Assembly: GCF_000948985.2 (NCBI RefSeq)
Contig: NZ_CP059733.1
Coordinates: forward strand, 4,836,001 to 4,900,000
DNA from: Thalassomonas viridans
GTDB taxonomy: Bacteria > Pseudomonadota > Gammaproteobacteria > Enterobacterales > Alteromonadaceae
DNA: 64,000 bases
Direction of reading: 5' to 3'
Shown: piece after piece, positions 25,977 to 35,291 of the stretch
Layout: every line of letters starts with the position of its first letter
Numbering within the stretch: the first letter of the stretch is position 1
Position numbers and translations under genes: made by a program
Notes under the pieces: model-generated
What the model was told of the DNA's origin: nothing
The model's input: only the letters and a program-made list of their open reading frames with translations
Database searches by the model: none

Positions 25977-26011
25977 ACAGGTGTCAAAACACTGACACCT
26001 GTACATTTTTT
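25977..26011 (+). terminator. Rho-independent terminator of the GGDEF/EAL gene
   Basis: ACAGGTGTCA (25977-25986), loop AAACAC, TGACACCTGT (25993-26002), then ACATTTTTT. A perfect 10-bp stem one base after the stop codon. Confidence 0.9.
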
Positions 26012-26188
26012 ATCAGCCAAGCATCTACCAATTCCAGCAGGAACAGTCAAAAAAATTCAAGTATAGAGCTTTTCCAAACAATTCCTGGCCACTTTTCCCT
26101 CAGTTCGTTCAAAAATTGATACAGATATTTTTGGTCTGATACTTGCTTTATTTAAGTTTATAAACTAATAGCAGCAACCAGGAAAATT

Positions 26189-26395
26189 ATGCTTAATTCA
26201 ATTTTATTATCTTTGTTTATCTCAACCACAAATGTACAGTTAGAAGCTCCAATGGTGTCAAAAGTAAACCTTAATGGCTCTATTGAACAAAAGTTAATAA
26301 AAGAACAAAAACAAGATCCCCTCCTTTCTTTAAATACAGATACGTTAGAGATCATTCAAACAGCTCGTGGAAATCGTGGAAGCGTAAAAATCTAG
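26189..26395 (+). CDS. Hypothetical small protein, first of a two-gene unit
   Basis: Sixty-eight codons from ATG 26189 with AGGAAA 6 bases upstream. It starts with a short hydrophobic stretch (MLNSILLSLFISTT), then is polar with many lysines and ends TARGNRGSVKI. No family is recognised. A second tiny ORF follows 9 bases later with its ribosome binding site overlapping this stop codon (TAGGAGATAAGT), which suggests that both are translated. AT-rich like the preceding locus. Function unknown; a small exported peptide or precursor is possible. Confidence 0.5.
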   Translation: MLNSILLSLFISTTNVQLEAPMVSKVNLNGSIEQKLIKEQKQDPLLSLNTDTLEIIQTARGNRGSVKI

Positions 26396-26404
26396 GAGAT
26401 AAGT

Positions 26405-26509
26405 ATGTTCAAATTACTTAAAGCTCTATTCAGCTACCAAATCAAAGAAAACACCATAGCCGCCAGCATAGAAATAAAAGAAATGCCAGCCAGCACCTGG
26501 TGGAGATAA
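26405..26509 (+). CDS. Hypothetical 34-residue peptide ending in WWR
   Basis: ATG 26405 is preceded at ideal distance by AGGAG (26394-26398). The peptide begins MFKLLKALFSYQIKENTIAA and ends SIEIKEMPASTWWR, i.e. an amphipathic cationic start, a beta-like middle and a Trp-Trp-Arg tail. No leader motif or family is recognised. Tight coupling to the preceding ORF supports expression; nothing supports a specific role. Confidence 0.45.
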   Translation: MFKLLKALFSYQIKENTIAASIEIKEMPASTWWR

Positions 26510-26556
26510 GCATTCACAATAAAGAACAAAGGAAGGACAAGTGAAAAATAATTAAC

Positions 26557-26644
26557 GGGAATGTTGTAAAGCACAAGGAGGAAAGCCGTTTAAACGCCTC
26601 GTAAGGCTAATATCAGAGTCATAGATGACTAACCCGACATTCCC
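26557..26644 (+). ncRNA. Possible structured RNA element
   Basis: GGGAATGTTG (26557-26566) pairs over 10 bp (one G-U) with CGACATTCCC (26635-26644), closing an 88-base region. Inside, AGTCA/TGACT form a hairpin with loop TAGA (26617-26630), and GAGG (26578-26581) with CCTC (26597-26600) and AGCC (26584-26587) with GGCT (26605-26608) are interleaved as in an H-type pseudoknot. No known riboswitch class is recognised and no gene follows closely on this strand, so it could also be a trans-acting RNA or a decayed mobile element end. Confidence 0.3.
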
Positions 26645-26727
26645 CCTCCGTTACAGCAGTTTGCGTAGCTATAGCCCAATACAGGCTCTCAGCTAAATCC
26701 CCCACGCAAAATGCTGGTTGTCAAAAA

Positions 26728-26943
26728 TCAGGCGCGGAAAATTAACCCGCCAAAACCAAACTTCCGGTTGGTTTTCATTCTTTTTTTCATGCAGAACATC
26801 GGCCAGATAAATGGCCCGAACAGCAAGCCGGCAAATGCCCAGCGCTTACGACCCAAACCGCTTGCCAGTGCCTGGCAATAAAAGAATAACGCAGAAATAA
26901 AACCAATTAATCCGGTAAGCAACAACACTACAAAACATCCCAC
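26728..26943 (-). CDS. Small two-helix membrane protein, hypothetical
   Basis: Seventy-one codons if started at GTG 26943; an upstream TTG (26994) would add 17. Two hydrophobic segments (about residues 2-26 and 37-52) enclose a loop with GLGRKRWAFAGLLFGPFIWPMF, and the end is basic (KKRMKTNRKFGFGGLIFRA). TTGCTT and TATATT upstream, inside the longer version, look like promoter elements and favour the shorter start. The family is not recognised. Confidence 0.5.
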   Translation of the reverse strand: MGCFVVLLLTGLIGFISALFFYCQALASGLGRKRWAFAGLLFGPFIWPMFCMKKRMKTNRKFGFGGLIFRA

Positions 26944-27098
26944 TACAACTTCAGGCGACGTAATATAGCAAACTTCCCGCTGATGATAAAGCAATCAATT
27001 ACTGGTTAATAAATATAAAACCTTAATATTATTATCAGCCTGCCCCGTTACAAAAAATGACTGAAATACACCAGGCAAAAAATTGCCTACTTCCGGAA

Positions 27099-27135
27099 AA
27101 CAGGCGGTAAATTATTTCCGCCTGTTGCTGTATTT
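27099..27135. terminator. Terminator-like hairpin
   Basis: AACAGGCGG (27099-27107) and CCGCCTGTT (27118-27126) form a 9-bp stem, followed by GCTGTATTTTTCT. It insulates the 87-residue protein gene from upstream reading. Confidence 0.6.
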
Positions 27136-27226
27136 TTCTATTTGTTGATCTATTTGCTAACTACTGACAATTTTTTTATGTCAAAATAGCAAGCCTAAAG
27201 TCACGGAGTAAAGGACGAAAGACGTT

Positions 27227-27490
27227 ATGGCTCATGATGAAAAACTAATCGAGTTGGTCGCCAATGAAATATTTGCAGTGTTTACCGAAGCAGTTAAGGC
27301 ATCCAATTCAGGCTGGGAAACCATACTAAACTTTCAGGCTGCAATAGGCGAAGTGGAAGAGCGATATGGAGAAGAGTTGTTGGCTAAAGCCATGGACTTT
27401 GAATCTTCGATCAGCAATCTCGGCGTCAATACCGTCATCAGAATGATTAGCGAAGGTGTTGAAATCACTCCTCAGACCAAACTGAACTAA
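27227..27490 (+). CDS. Hypothetical 87-residue soluble protein
   Basis: ATG 27227 follows AAAGGA by about 11 bases. The protein is acidic and predicted helical (LVANEIFAVFTEAVKASNSG, LGVNTVIRMISEGVEI) with no membrane segment or cysteine. No family is recognised with confidence. It is convergent with fadJ across a shared bidirectional terminator and preceded by a hairpin, so it is a single-gene unit. Confidence 0.65.
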   Translation: MAHDEKLIELVANEIFAVFTEAVKASNSGWETILNFQAAIGEVEERYGEELLAKAMDFESSISNLGVNTVIRMISEGVEITPQTKLN

Positions 27491-27528
27491 TCCAGGCAAG
27501 TCGAACCGGGCTTTACGCCAGACATAAA

Positions 27529-27580
27529 AATGCCGGGAAGCAGCATCACTTTTTCGACATTGCTTTCCCGGCATTATTTT
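27529..27580. terminator. Bidirectional terminator between hypothetical gene and fadJ
   Basis: AATGCCGGGAAGCA (27529-27542) pairs with TGCTTTCCCGGCATT (27561-27575) with one bulge, followed by ATTTT; on the minus strand the stem is followed by TTTTATG. It serves both convergent genes. Confidence 0.85.
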
Positions 27581-27636
27581 CCCGGTATAGTTTAATCTTA
27601 AGGCCAGGTTATCCCCGGCCTCGTTTCACCCGCTGA

Positions 27637-29901
27637 TTACTCGTAACAGGTGCGGCCTTCTTCGGCCATTTTCACCAGGGCGTCGCACGGCTTGAAGCGC
27701 TCGCCGTGCTGGGCGGCCCAGCGGTTTAGCTGGCTTACTACATTGGCTGCGCCTACCTGGTCAAGGTAGCGGAACGGCCCGCCTAAGAAAGGAGGGAAGC
27801 CTATGCCGAAGATAGCGCCGATATCGCCGTCGCGGGCATTGCGGATAATGCCTTCGTCCAAACACCTTACCGCTTCGTTCAACATCATGTATACGCAGCG
27901 CTGGCTGATTTCGTCGTCAGACAAACGGCCTTGCGGCGTAATGCCCAGCACTTTGTAGATGCTTTCGTCCACCTGCTTCTTCTTCACTTTTTTGCCGTAC
28001 AGGTAGAAGCCTTTAGAGGCTTTCTTGCCTAAACGGCCGTCGGCCAGCAGTTTGTCGAAGGCCGGTGGCGTAGTGAAACGGTCACCTAATTCCGCCTGCA
28101 GGATAGGACCGATTTTCGCACCTATATCTATGCCCACTTCGTCAAGCAGCTGCATAGGGCCAACCGGGAAACCGAAGTTCACCAAAGTTTTGTCCAGCTT
28201 TTCGATGGACTCGCCTTCAAGCAGCAGGTTGGCGGCTTCGTTCATATACGGCGCCAGAATACGGTTCACATAGAAACCGGCCTTGTCTTTTACCACAATC
28301 GGGGTTTTGCCCTGTTTCTTGGCAAAGGCCACGGTAGTGGAAATGGTTTCGTCGGAGGTGGTTTCATGGGCAATAATTTCCGCCAACGGCATTTTGTCTA
28401 CCGGTGAGAAATAATGCAGGCCAATCACGTTTTCCGGACGCGCCGCTTTCTCGGCAATCTGGCCGATTGGCAGGCTGGAAGTATTACTGGCAAAAATCGT
28501 GGTCGGCTTACAGAACTCTTCCACGTCCGCTACCATTTTTTGTTTCAGCGGCAAATCTTCAAATACCGCTTCCACAATAATGTCGAGATCTTTAAAGCCC
28601 GTGTAGTCAAGCGTACCGGTAATAGACGACATCTGCTTTTGCATTTCGCTGTGCATCATAAAACGGCGTTTTACTTTTTTGTTCAGCAGGTCATAACCGT
28701 ATTTCAGCGCGTGGTTAATGCCTTTATGGCTGATGTCTTTAATACGCACCGGCACCTTGGCTTTAGTAGCGGTTACAAAAGCGATACCGCCCCCCATCAG
28801 GCCGCCGCCAAGCACACCGGCTTTGGCAATTTTTGCCGGCTCGACACCGGCAACGCCCTGCTCTTTTTTCATGTCGGTAGTGGCAAAGAAAATATTTCTC
28901 AGCTGGGCCGACTCAGGAGTTTTCACCAGGTCGCCGAAGTGGTTGGCTTCTACCTGGTAGCCCTGTGCCGGAGACTGCTCGCTGCCGGTTTTCACACAGT
29001 CGATAATTTTCAGCGGTGCAGGATATTTACCCTTGGTTTTCGCCAGTACGGTTTTTGCCGCCTGGTTAAATACCACTTTACGGCCAAAGCTGTTGCCTTC
29101 CAGCAGCTTGTCCATCAGCGACATTTTGCGCTTTTTCGCCCTGGGCTTGCCTGCCAGCGCCATTTCTTCTGCGGTGCGGATCAAAATGCTTTCCGGCACC
29201 ACGTCGTTCACCAAACCGGCCTTTAATGCCTGCTTCGCCCGCAATTGCTTGCCGGTTAACATCATGTCCAGGGCTTTCTGGATACCTACCAGCTTAGGCA
29301 AACGCTGGGTACCGCCGCCGCCGGGCAATAAACCCAGCTGCACTTCAGGCACGCCTAAAGCGGTTTTCGGGCTGTCGGTACATACGCGGGCATGACAGGC
29401 CATGGCCAGCTCTAAACCGCCGCCTAAGCACGGGCCGTGGATTGCGGCAATGACCGGAATCGTCATCTTTTCCAGCTGATCGAACAGCATTTGCCCTTGG
29501 CGGGACAAGGCCGTGGCTTCTTCTGCGGTCTGGCAGGCGTTCAGCATATTGATGTCGGCGCCGGCAACAAAAGAGTCTTTCTTGCCGCTCACCAGCACTA
29601 TGCCTTTAATGCTGCTGTCGCCTTTGATTTCCTGCAATACTTCGGCAACCTGCTCGGCGAATTCTGATTTCAGGGTGTTCATGGTGTCGCCGACCACGTC
29701 CATCACCAAATGGGCGATGCCGTTTTCCTGGCGCTTCAGGGTAAAGGCGCTCTGGCTGTTGTCCGCGGCCTCTTCCTGAACTTCGGTTACCGTTTCGGCT
29801 GCGGTTTCAGCCGTTGTTTCACTGTTAGTTTCGTTTTTATCTGTCATATCGGCCTGCTCTGTCACGTCGTTTTTATCAGCCATATCCGTCATCTCGGTCA
29901 T
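27637..29901 (-). CDS. fadJ: Fatty acid oxidation complex alpha subunit FadJ
   Basis: A 754-residue bifunctional enzyme of beta-oxidation: enoyl-CoA hydratase/isomerase domain (about 55-240, with [20 protein letters not shown] and [14 protein letters not shown]) and 3-hydroxyacyl-CoA dehydrogenase (about 365-745, with [16 protein letters not shown] for NAD binding and [17 protein letters not shown]). It pairs with FadI. The ATG overlaps the fadI stop (TAATG), which fixes the start. Compared with E. coli FadJ the N-terminus carries about 48 extra residues, acidic and repetitive ([37 protein letters not shown]), with no signal-peptide character; its role is unknown and it may be disordered. Confidence 0.95.
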   Translation of the reverse strand: MTEMTDMADKNDVTEQADMTDKNETNSETTAETAAETVTEVQEEAADNSQSAFTLKRQENGIAHLVMDVVGDTMNTLKSEFAEQVAEVLQEIKGDSSIKGIVLVSGKKDSFVAGADINMLNACQTAEEATALSRQGQMLFDQLEKMTIPVIAAIHGPCLGGGLELAMACHARVCTDSPKTALGVPEVQLGLLPGGGGTQRLPKLVGIQKALDMMLTGKQLRAKQALKAGLVNDVVPESILIRTAEEMALAGKPRAKKRKMSLMDKLLEGNSFGRKVVFNQAAKTVLAKTKGKYPAPLKIIDCVKTGSEQSPAQGYQVEANHFGDLVKTPESAQLRNIFFATTDMKKEQGVAGVEPAKIAKAGVLGGGLMGGGIAFVTATKAKVPVRIKDISHKGINHALKYGYDLLNKKVKRRFMMHSEMQKQMSSITGTLDYTGFKDLDIIVEAVFEDLPLKQKMVADVEEFCKPTTIFASNTSSLPIGQIAEKAARPENVIGLHYFSPVDKMPLAEIIAHETTSDETISTTVAFAKKQGKTPIVVKDKAGFYVNRILAPYMNEAANLLLEGESIEKLDKTLVNFGFPVGPMQLLDEVGIDIGAKIGPILQAELGDRFTTPPAFDKLLADGRLGKKASKGFYLYGKKVKKKQVDESIYKVLGITPQGRLSDDEISQRCVYMMLNEAVRCLDEGIIRNARDGDIGAIFGIGFPPFLGGPFRYLDQVGAANVVSQLNRWAAQHGERFKPCDALVKMAEEGRTCYE

Positions 29902-31220
29902 TAATCTGTCTCCAATATCATAGCAGCACCCAAGCCGCCTGCCGCACAGGCCGTTGTCAGGCCAACGCCACCGCCGCGGCGGTTTAATTCATTCAAGGTC
30001 TGGGTGATCAAACGCGCGCCTGTGGCGGCAAACGGGTGACCATAGGCAATAGAGCCGCCCATAACATTAAACCTGGTCATGTCGATTTCACCTATGGCCT
30101 TGTCGCGTCCCAGGTGGCCCAGGTTTTCGCGGGCAAATTTGTCGCTGGCAAACATTTTCATATTGGCCAGGGCCTGGGCGGCAAAAGCTTCGTGCATTTC
30201 AATCAGGTCTAAATCCGCCAGTTCCATACCGGCGCGTTTTAACGCCAACGGCGTGGCATAACTTGGCCCCATCAGCATGTCCTGCCATACGTCGATGGCG
30301 GCAAAGGCAAAGCTTTTGATATAACCCATTGGCTTGTAACCCAGCTCTTTGGCGCGTCCTTCGCGCATCAGCAGCACCGCCGCGGCGCCGTCGGTTAACG
30401 GCGTACTGTTGGCGGCGGTTACCGAACCGTGCTTGCGGTCGAATACCGGTCTGAGTTTGGCGTAACCTTCCAGGGTGGAGTTGTCACGGAAGCAGTTGTC
30501 CTGCTCGATAAAAGTTTTATGCGGCTCCGGATGGGCGGCCATAACTTCATCCGCCAGCTTGCCTTCTTTCCAGCTTTGCGCGGCCAAGGTATGGGATCTG
30601 TGGGCCAGCTCGTCCTGCTCGGCGCGGGAGATCTGGTAGGTTTTTGCCATCTGCTCCGCCGTTTGTCCCATGGAGATGCCGGTGGAGTATTCCGCCACCG
30701 CCGGGGCTACCGGCAGAATGTCTTTCAGGCCCAGCTGGCGGATCAGGCCGAATTTCTGGCCGAAGGTTTTGGCTTTGCTTAAGTCAAGCAAGGTTCTGGC
30801 AAGCTTTTTCGACACGCCGATTGGCGCCACAGAAGAAGAGTCGGCGCCGCCGGCAATACCGACATCGCTGATCCCTGCCATAATAGATTCCGCCACGTTG
30901 GCGGTAGACTGGAAACTGGTGGCACAGGCGCGGGAAACACTGTAGGCGTCGGTATGCACATTCATGCCGGTGCCTAATACGATTTCCCGGGCAATGTTCG
31001 GCGCTTCCGGCATTTGTACCACCTGGCCGAACACCAGCTGGTCGATGATTGTTGGGTCAACTTCGTGCTTTTGCAGCATCTCGTTAACCACCATTTTACC
31101 TAAGTCAACTGCTGGTACCCCGTGAAAGGCGGTCGCCTGTTTCGCAAAAGGTGTTCTTAAACCTGCGACTATGGCAATACGTTCACCCTTTGCCGTTGTC
31201 AGTGTATTTGTTTTTGACAT
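29901..31220 (-). CDS. fadI: 3-ketoacyl-CoA thiolase FadI
   Basis: A 439-residue thiolase that releases acetyl-CoA in the last step of beta-oxidation, partner of FadJ. The nucleophilic cysteine is in [12 protein letters not shown], the histidine in [12 protein letters not shown] and the second cysteine in [13 protein letters not shown], all intact. Length matches E. coli FadI (436). First gene of the fadIJ operon; upstream lies a FadR-like palindrome, implying induction by fatty acids. Confidence 0.95.
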   Translation of the reverse strand: MSKTNTLTTAKGERIAIVAGLRTPFAKQATAFHGVPAVDLGKMVVNEMLQKHEVDPTIIDQLVFGQVVQMPEAPNIAREIVLGTGMNVHTDAYSVSRACATSFQSTANVAESIMAGISDVGIAGGADSSSVAPIGVSKKLARTLLDLSKAKTFGQKFGLIRQLGLKDILPVAPAVAEYSTGISMGQTAEQMAKTYQISRAEQDELAHRSHTLAAQSWKEGKLADEVMAAHPEPHKTFIEQDNCFRDNSTLEGYAKLRPVFDRKHGSVTAANSTPLTDGAAAVLLMREGRAKELGYKPMGYIKSFAFAAIDVWQDMLMGPSYATPLALKRAGMELADLDLIEMHEAFAAQALANMKMFASDKFARENLGHLGRDKAIGEIDMTRFNVMGGSIAYGHPFAATGARLITQTLNELNRRGGGVGLTTACAAGGLGAAMILETD

Positions 31221-31638
31221 CTTATTCCCCGACTGATTTATCCCTACCCATACCTTATCAGGAGTATCTTAACTTTGTGTACTCTTTGACCACATAAAAT
31301 AACAGGATAGGTAAAACTGACTGCCCGACCAAGAGGTCAGACCTCTAAAATTACCTCTGATTTTAACGAACTGTAAAAATAATTCAATCCTTGAAAAAGC
31401 ATCCGGCGGTAAAAGCCGTGTAAACAAGACGGGCCAAAACAAGCAAATAAAATACGCAAGCCAGTAAAAACAGGTACAATGGCGCTTTAAGGTTGTTAAA
31501 AATAGTTACAACTTTACGCTGGTGCTTGTTTTTTAAATAGGGAACCATATATCAACACAAGTGTCATTAAGACAGGCGTTAACAGCAGTCGCCGTAAAAA
31601 GACAACCGAAACAACTGAGCAATTAGATAATTATAAAT
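31221..31638. other. Divergent promoter region between fadI and the Bat operon
   Basis: Apart from the palindrome at 31332-31346, no ORF with a ribosome binding site and no strong hairpin was seen. It must carry the fadI promoter on the minus strand and the MoxR promoter on the plus strand. Confidence 0.5.
31332..31346. promoter_or_regulatory. FadR-like operator upstream of fadIJ
   Basis: AGAGGTC-A-GACCTCT is a perfect palindrome containing the GGTC-N-GACC core of the FadR (GntR family) site. It lies 112 bases upstream of the fadI start, partly overlapping a second half site GCCCGACC. FadR control of fadIJ is established in E. coli and relatives; its use here is inferred. Confidence 0.55.
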
Positions 31639-32595
31639 ATGGCAATTACACAATTTTCTTCATTAAAAGCGCATTTATCCGAACAGATTATCGGCCAGCA
31701 GGCCCTGGTGGAAAACTTACTGATCGCCTTATTGGCCGACGGCCATCTTATTGTTGAGGGGCCTCCGGGCCTGGCAAAAACCCGTGCGGTCAACGCCTTG
31801 GCAGACGGCCTGGAAGCCGACTTCCACCGTATCCAGTTTACCCCTGACCTGTTACCGGCAGATTTAACCGGCACCGATATTTACCGTCCGGAAGACGGCA
31901 GCTTTGTTTTCCAGGCCGGCCCCCTATTCCGCAACCTGGTCCTGGCGGACGAAATCAACCGTGCCCCCGCCAAGGTACAGTCGGCATTATTGGAAGCCAT
32001 GGCGGAAGGCCAGATCACCGTCGGCAGAAAAACCTATCCGCTGCCGGAGCTTTTCCTGGTGATGGCCACCCAGAACCCGATTGAGCAGGAAGGTACCTAT
32101 CCCCTGCCGGAAGCACAACTGGACCGCTTTTTAATGCATCTGGAAATCGATTATCCGGATGCCGCCAGCGAGCTGGAAATTTTAAAACTCAACCGCGGCG
32201 AAGCCCTGGACCAGGCGAAAAAATCCCTGGAGGTACTGAGCCAGGCGGATATTTTTGCCGCCCGTAAGGAAGTGCTCAATATCCATATGGCGCCGTCGCT
32301 GGAAAAATACCTGGTGGATCTTATTATGGCCACCCGCCAGCCGGAGAAATATGACGACAAGCTCAAGCAGTGGCTGGCCTACGGCGCCAGTCCGCGGGCG
32401 ACCATAGCGCTGGATCGCTGCGCCCGCGCCCGCGCCTGGTTAAACGGCCGCGACTTTGTCAGCCCGGAAGATGTCCAGGCGGTATTCCATAATGTACTGC
32501 GCCACCGTATCCTGCTGACTTACCAGGCAGAAGCGGAAGGCATTACCACCAACCAGTTATTGGATCACTTGTTAAGCTTAGTGGCTGTCGGTTAG
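31639..32595 (+). CDS. MoxR family AAA+ ATPase
   Basis: A 318-residue AAA+ ATPase thought to act as a chaperone for von Willebrand factor A proteins encoded beside it. Walker A GPPGLAKT (about 39-46), Walker B LVLADEINRAPAK (about 100-112), sensor 1 FLVMATQNPIEQEGTYPLPEAQLDRF and the C-terminal lid GASPRATIALDRCARA are all present. It is the first gene of a six-gene Bat-type operon (31639-38905). No strong ribosome binding site is visible before the ATG. Confidence 0.93.
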   Translation: MAITQFSSLKAHLSEQIIGQQALVENLLIALLADGHLIVEGPPGLAKTRAVNALADGLEADFHRIQFTPDLLPADLTGTDIYRPEDGSFVFQAGPLFRNLVLADEINRAPAKVQSALLEAMAEGQITVGRKTYPLPELFLVMATQNPIEQEGTYPLPEAQLDRFLMHLEIDYPDAASELEILKLNRGEALDQAKKSLEVLSQADIFAARKEVLNIHMAPSLEKYLVDLIMATRQPEKYDDKLKQWLAYGASPRATIALDRCARARAWLNGRDFVSPEDVQAVFHNVLRHRILLTYQAEAEGITTNQLLDHLLSLVAVG

Positions 32596-32714
32596 CATTT
32601 ACTGCCTTTACGTATGTAATCGCACGGTACTGGAAACAGAACAAGCCGGTCCGGGTTGTTTTAAAAAACAGGGAATAACCCGGGCTAACATCGAGTTTAG
32701 AAAATGGTTTAAAT

Positions 32715-33713
32715 ATGTGGTTTAGTAAATCAACCAAGCAAACGCAGCAACAGGACGCCGCCCAGGTCTTGCACAGTATTATGGCAAGCGGCGTGGGCCT
32801 GTCTATCGAAGAATTGCTCCAGTATCAGACGAAAACTTCTTTGATCGACCTGGCTGCGAATAAAAATTTACACGGACGCATGTCCGGCAATTACCTGGCC
32901 CGCAGCAAGGGCCGGGGCATGGAATTTGACGAAGTGCGCCATTACCAGACAGGTGATGATATCCGCGCCATCGACTGGCGGGTCACCGCCCGCACGGGTA
33001 AAACCCATACCAAATTATTCCGCGAAGAAATCGAGCGCCCCGTGCTGATCGCCACCGACTTAAGCGCCAGCATGCTGTTCGGCAGCCAGTTGCTGTTTAA
33101 ATCGGTGCAGGCGGCGCACCTGGCCGCCCTGGTGGCCTGGCACGCCAAAGGCCGCGGCGACCGCATCGGCGGTATCGTCTTTAACAACCAGCTGCACCAG
33201 GAATTAAAACCCCGCAGCCGCCAGGCTGGCGTGCTGCACTACCTGCATGCGCTGACGCAAATTCACCAGCAGGGCCTGGACCATCCGCCAGCGGATCAAA
33301 CCAGCAGCGAGGCGTTTGAACAGAACTGCGCCCGTCTGCGCCAACTGGCCCGTCCCGGCAGTCTGGTATATTTGATCACCGACGGCTACCTGCTCAGCAA
33401 GGAAGCTATACGCCACCTGTCGCAAATCAGCCGCCATTGCGAGCTGGTGGTGTGCCAGATCACAGATCCGCTGGAGCATCAGCTGCCACAGAGCAAGCAC
33501 AGGTTTAATGTCGCCATCACCGACGGCAGGCAAGATCAGCAGCTGACCTTAGGGGATAAGCGCACCGCAGATCTGTACCGGCAAAAGGCCCGGGCCATGA
33601 GTGACCAGAGGCAAAACTTTATCAGCAAGGCCGGCGCGCGGATTTTAACCTTCAGCGCCGCAAAAACACTTGAATTTCAGCTTAAAAACGGAGTCAGCAC
33701 TTGGACCCGCTAG
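32715..33713 (+). CDS. DUF58 domain protein of the Bat operon
   Basis: A 332-residue DUF58 protein. The signature RSKGRGMEFDEVRHYQTGDDIRAIDWRVTARTGKTHTKLF is at about residues 62-100, followed by a degenerate VWA-like core (RPVLIATDLSASMLFGS) near 110. Always found next to MoxR and VWA genes; function is not established, but a role in assembling or sensing envelope complexes is assumed. Its 3' end overlaps the next gene by 13 bases, so expression is coupled. Confidence 0.9.
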   Translation: MWFSKSTKQTQQQDAAQVLHSIMASGVGLSIEELLQYQTKTSLIDLAANKNLHGRMSGNYLARSKGRGMEFDEVRHYQTGDDIRAIDWRVTARTGKTHTKLFREEIERPVLIATDLSASMLFGSQLLFKSVQAAHLAALVAWHAKGRGDRIGGIVFNNQLHQELKPRSRQAGVLHYLHALTQIHQQGLDHPPADQTSSEAFEQNCARLRQLARPGSLVYLITDGYLLSKEAIRHLSQISRHCELVVCQITDPLEHQLPQSKHRFNVAITDGRQDQQLTLGDKRTADLYRQKARAMSDQRQNFISKAGARILTFSAAKTLEFQLKNGVSTWTR

Positions 33714-34300
33714 CACAATTACAGGACATACATTTACCCCAGCAGGTACATAACTACCCGGTTGCCCCCGGCTGGTGGCTGCTGCTGATTTTGGTCAGCA
33801 TTCTCGCCGCCGTCCTGCTTTATAAATTCGTGAAAAACTGGCGATTGAACAAACAGAAACGTTTTGCCCTGCGCCAGCTGAATCAATCGCCCATTCCCAA
33901 CAATGCCCAGATTATTGCCATTTTAAAATGGACGACCATGACCTATTTCCCGAGGAAAAGCAGCGCCAGCTTGTTTGGCCGCAAGTTCCAGCAGTTTTTA
34001 ACCGAGCAGCTGCCACAAAAGCACAGGCAAGTCTTTACCGAACAATGCGGCGACGCCTTTGATCACCTGTATCAGAAAGAGTCCGGCGACGACAGCAATA
34101 TCGCCCTGAGCCAGGCGGCGATTTTATGGCTGAAAAAGGCCCTGCCGCCGAAAAAGCCCGGCAAGAAAAAGCCAAGCGGCGACACAAAACAAACACAGGA
34201 TTCCGCCAAGGTGAATGCCGCTGACAAGGCAGAGAAAAAAACCGCCCCGGCTGAAGTGAGCGACACCAGCAAGTACCAGAAGCAAGGAGAGCCGGCATGA
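33701..34300 (+). CDS. DUF4381 membrane protein of the Bat operon
   Basis: A 199-residue protein with one membrane helix (about 24-46, GWWLLLILVSILAAVLLYKF) after a conserved start LAQLQDIHLPQQVHNYPVAPGWW, typical of DUF4381. A lysine-rich, disordered tail (about 147-199, KKPGKKKPSGDTKQ) follows. The gene starts inside the DUF58 gene and overlaps the next by 4 bases. It is usually encoded between DUF58 and VWA genes in proteobacterial Bat operons. Confidence 0.85.
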   Translation: MDPLAQLQDIHLPQQVHNYPVAPGWWLLLILVSILAAVLLYKFVKNWRLNKQKRFALRQLNQSPIPNNAQIIAILKWTTMTYFPRKSSASLFGRKFQQFLTEQLPQKHRQVFTEQCGDAFDHLYQKESGDDSNIALSQAAILWLKKALPPKKPGKKKPSGDTKQTQDSAKVNAADKAEKKTAPAEVSDTSKYQKQGEPA

Positions 34301-35289
34301 TCCATTTTCAATGGCCATGGCTGTTACTGGCCCTGCCCTTACCCCTGTTGGTTTACTGGCTGCCGGCCAAAAACAAGGCCACCACGGCCGCATTAAAAAT
34401 GCCTTACCTGGTTTCCGGCTTAACCGCCAGCGGCCAGGTGGAGCACAAAAACCGGGCGCCTTTGATCATCCTGTCCCTGGTGTGGTGTTTACTGGTGCTT
34501 GCCGTCAGCCGTCCCCAGTGGCTGGGGGAAGCCATAGACATTCCCACCGAAGGCCGGGAAATGATGATAGCCGTGGATTTATCCGGCAGTATGCAGGTAG
34601 AAGACATGAACCTGAGCGGCAGAACCGTCAACCGCCTGGAAATGCTGAAAGTGCTGCTGGGGCAGTTTATCGAAGACAGGGTCGGCGACCGCCTCGGGCT
34701 GATCTTATTCGGCGACGACGCCTATATGCAGACCCCTATGACCTTTGACCGGAAAACCGTCAAGCAAATGCTGGATGAAACCGTATTGGGCCTGGTGGGC
34801 AAGAAAACCGCCATCGGCGATGCCATTGCCCTGGCGGTAAAACGCTTTGACGAGAAAAAAGAGTCCAACCGGGTGTTGCTGCTGTTAACCGACGGTCAGA
34901 ACACCGCCGGCAAGATCACCCCGGAACAGGCGCTGGAGCTGGCCATCGCCAAAGACATCACCATCTATACCATAGGCATAGGCGCCGATGTGATGCTGCA
35001 AAAATCCCTGTTCGGCACCCGCCAGGTGAACCCGTCAAGCGAGCTGGATGAAACCACGCTGCAAAAACTGGCCAAGGAAACCGGCGGCCGCTATTTCCGC
35101 GCCCGCGACAGCCAGTCCATGACCGCCATTTACCAGCTGCTGGACCAGCTGGAACCGGTGGAGCAGGACCACCAGCAAATGCGGCCTCTGTCCGCCTTAT
35201 TCTACTGGCCGCTGGCAATCGCCATGCTGCTGGCGTTTTTATATTTTATCTGGCTCAACCGCCCGAGCCATATCTGGCAGAGGGGGTAA
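34297..35289 (+). CDS. VWA domain membrane protein (BatA-type)
   Basis: A 330-residue protein with two N-terminal membrane helices (about 5-22 and 55-75), a periplasmic or cytoplasmic VWA domain (about 85-285) and a C-terminal helix (about 305-323). The MIDAS metal site DxSxS is intact (AVDLSGSMQ), as are the T (QTPMTFDR) and the D of LLLLTDGQN. Bat proteins were named for Bacteroides aerotolerance; in other bacteria they are linked to oxidative stress and envelope complexes. Four-base overlap with the preceding gene. Confidence 0.9.
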   Translation: MIHFQWPWLLLALPLPLLVYWLPAKNKATTAALKMPYLVSGLTASGQVEHKNRAPLIILSLVWCLLVLAVSRPQWLGEAIDIPTEGREMMIAVDLSGSMQVEDMNLSGRTVNRLEMLKVLLGQFIEDRVGDRLGLILFGDDAYMQTPMTFDRKTVKQMLDETVLGLVGKKTAIGDAIALAVKRFDEKKESNRVLLLLTDGQNTAGKITPEQALELAIAKDITIYTIGIGADVMLQKSLFGTRQVNPSSELDETTLQKLAKETGGRYFRARDSQSMTAIYQLLDQLEPVEQDHQQMRPLSALFYWPLAIAMLLAFLYFIWLNRPSHIWQRG

Positions 35290-35291
35290 CC

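Noticed and set aside
26557..26644. Cyclic di-GMP riboswitch (suggested by the nearby GGDEF/EAL gene) or integron attC site
   Set aside because: The conserved GEMM core is not present, and the attC end motifs are missing; there is no downstream gene or integrase in place.
28414..29226. 270-codon plus-strand ORF
   Set aside because: Antisense shadow of fadJ, whose frame is fully explained by a known enzyme.
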